From assembly GCA_036260935.1 (NCBI GenBank), contig DATALQ010000038.1:1-64000 (forward strand): a DNA stretch of 64,000 nucleotides, in the 5' to 3' direction. Source of the stretch: JAEYOM01 sp036260935. Lineage in GTDB: Bacteria; Bacillota; Clostridia; Acetivibrionales; DTU013. The notes below the pieces were generated by a model. It searched no databases. It was not told the origin of the DNA and saw only the letters and a program-made list of their open reading frames with translations. Below, piece after piece: positions 63,535 to 64,000 of this stretch. Positions within the stretch are counted from its first letter, which is position 1. Every line of letters begins with the position of its first letter. Both the position numbers and the translations under genes were made by a program.

Positions 63535-64000
63535 ATGGACGATTTGAGATCGATGAATGGTTCCAAAAGAGTAATAGAGTTAATAAAACAAAATGCGATA
63601 TTTGTGAGCCTTGTGGTTCTGGTCCTGATCATCATAGCAGTAAATCCGGCTTTTTTGAGTTTTACGGTCCTGCGTGACATTCTGATCCAGGTATCGACAA
63701 GAATAATTATCGCACTGGGCGCCGCAATCGTTTTAATCACAGCGGGCTGCGATCTTTCAGCCGGACGTATGGTGGGTATCGCCGCGGTACTATCGGGCTC
63801 CCTTCTTCAAACGCAGGAATATGCCAGAAGGTTTTATCCTAATATGCAGGATCTGCCCATATGGCTTCCGATTGTGGTCGGTATCGTCGCATGCTTGCTT
63901 TTTGGCCTTCTGAACGGTTTTTTTGTATCGCGGTTCAGTGTCCCGCCATTTATCGCAACTTTAGCAACCACCTGTATTCTTTACGGTGCAAATTCCCTGT
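63535..64000 (+). CDS. mglC: Galactose ABC permease MglC, N-terminal part
   Basis: Start at 63535 (MDDLRSMNGSKRVIELIKQN), cut by the window end after about 155 residues. Membrane segments FVSLVVLVLIIIAVNPAFLSF and IIIALGAAIVLITAGCDLSAGRMVGIAAVLSGSL carry the permease signature ITAGCDLSAGRMVG. An outer loop (QEYARRFYPNMQDLPIWLP) and the segment GLLNGFFVSRFSVPPFIATLATT follow, as in BPD_transp_2 sugar permeases. A weak GGAAACGGGC site precedes. Confidence 0.93.
   Translation, partial: MDDLRSMNGSKRVIELIKQNAIFVSLVVLVLIIIAVNPAFLSFTVLRDILIQVSTRIIIALGAAIVLITAGCDLSAGRMVGIAAVLSGSLLQTQEYARRFYPNMQDLPIWLPIVVGIVACLLFGLLNGFFVSRFSVPPFIATLATTCILYGANSL

Overview
The window reads as chromosomal DNA of an endospore-forming, anaerobic clostridium. 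Evidence for this is a GerA-type germinant receptor operon behind a sigma-G-like promoter, an H-type small acid-soluble spore protein, a YyaC-type spore protein, a SpoIIE-type phosphatase, an Ech-type [NiFe] hydrogenase, rubredoxin, T-box control of branched-chain amino acid synthesis and AGGAGG-like ribosome binding sites throughout. The mix resembles Clostridium cluster III (Ruminiclostridium/Acetivibrio-like), but that placement is inference. No phage, CRISPR array, rRNA or tRNA was seen.

Layout. 1-5.5 kb: the tail of an unrecognised gene, an SLH-domain protein and the gerAA-AC-AB operon on the minus strand. 5.6-17.2 kb: small regulators, a CPBP protease, an ABM-fusion protein, an SDR, an MFS exporter, a cysteine-cluster protein, sspH, an iron alcohol dehydrogenase, a GDPD-like protein and membrane proteins. 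17.4-25.6 kb: a large TPR protein, an AraC regulator divergent from a heterodimeric ABC exporter, a lipid kinase and a divergent nitroreductase-like protein. 25.7-31.5 kb: a zinc-ribbon protein, rho with a very long disordered insert, rpmE, a DUF1385 protein and prmC. 31.7-38.0 kb: echABCDEF-hypA-hypB, a ferredoxin-linked, ion-translocating hydrogenase with nickel insertion proteins. 38.1-40.6 kb: an ABC/permease/TetR operon behind two matching operators. 40.7-47.2 kb: a PAS-PP2C phosphatase, yyaC, rubredoxin, glnA behind an ANTAR-type antitermination leader, a DUF951 protein and an HtrA protease. 47.3-54.6 kb: T-box-ilvB-ilvN-ilvC, then a leader full of structured elements, then leuA-cimA. 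55.2-64 kb: a YesN/YesM two-component system with a linked binding protein, two MglB paralogues, mglA and the start of mglC, forming a galactose/glucose uptake locus.

How the parts work together. ilvBNC, leuA and cimA cover most of valine and leucine synthesis plus isoleucine synthesis from pyruvate through citramalate. The Ech cluster couples ferredoxin oxidation to H2 formation and ion pumping, as expected for a saccharolytic fermenter. The sugar locus would sense hexose outside the cell through a binding protein working with a YesM-type kinase and import it through Mgl.

The most unusual non-coding signal is in the ilvC-leuA gap. Two tandem elements share a nearly identical core of about 60 nt but are closed by different, fully complementary helices. 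Farther out, a pair of hairpin elements in opposite orientation flanks leuA-cimA.
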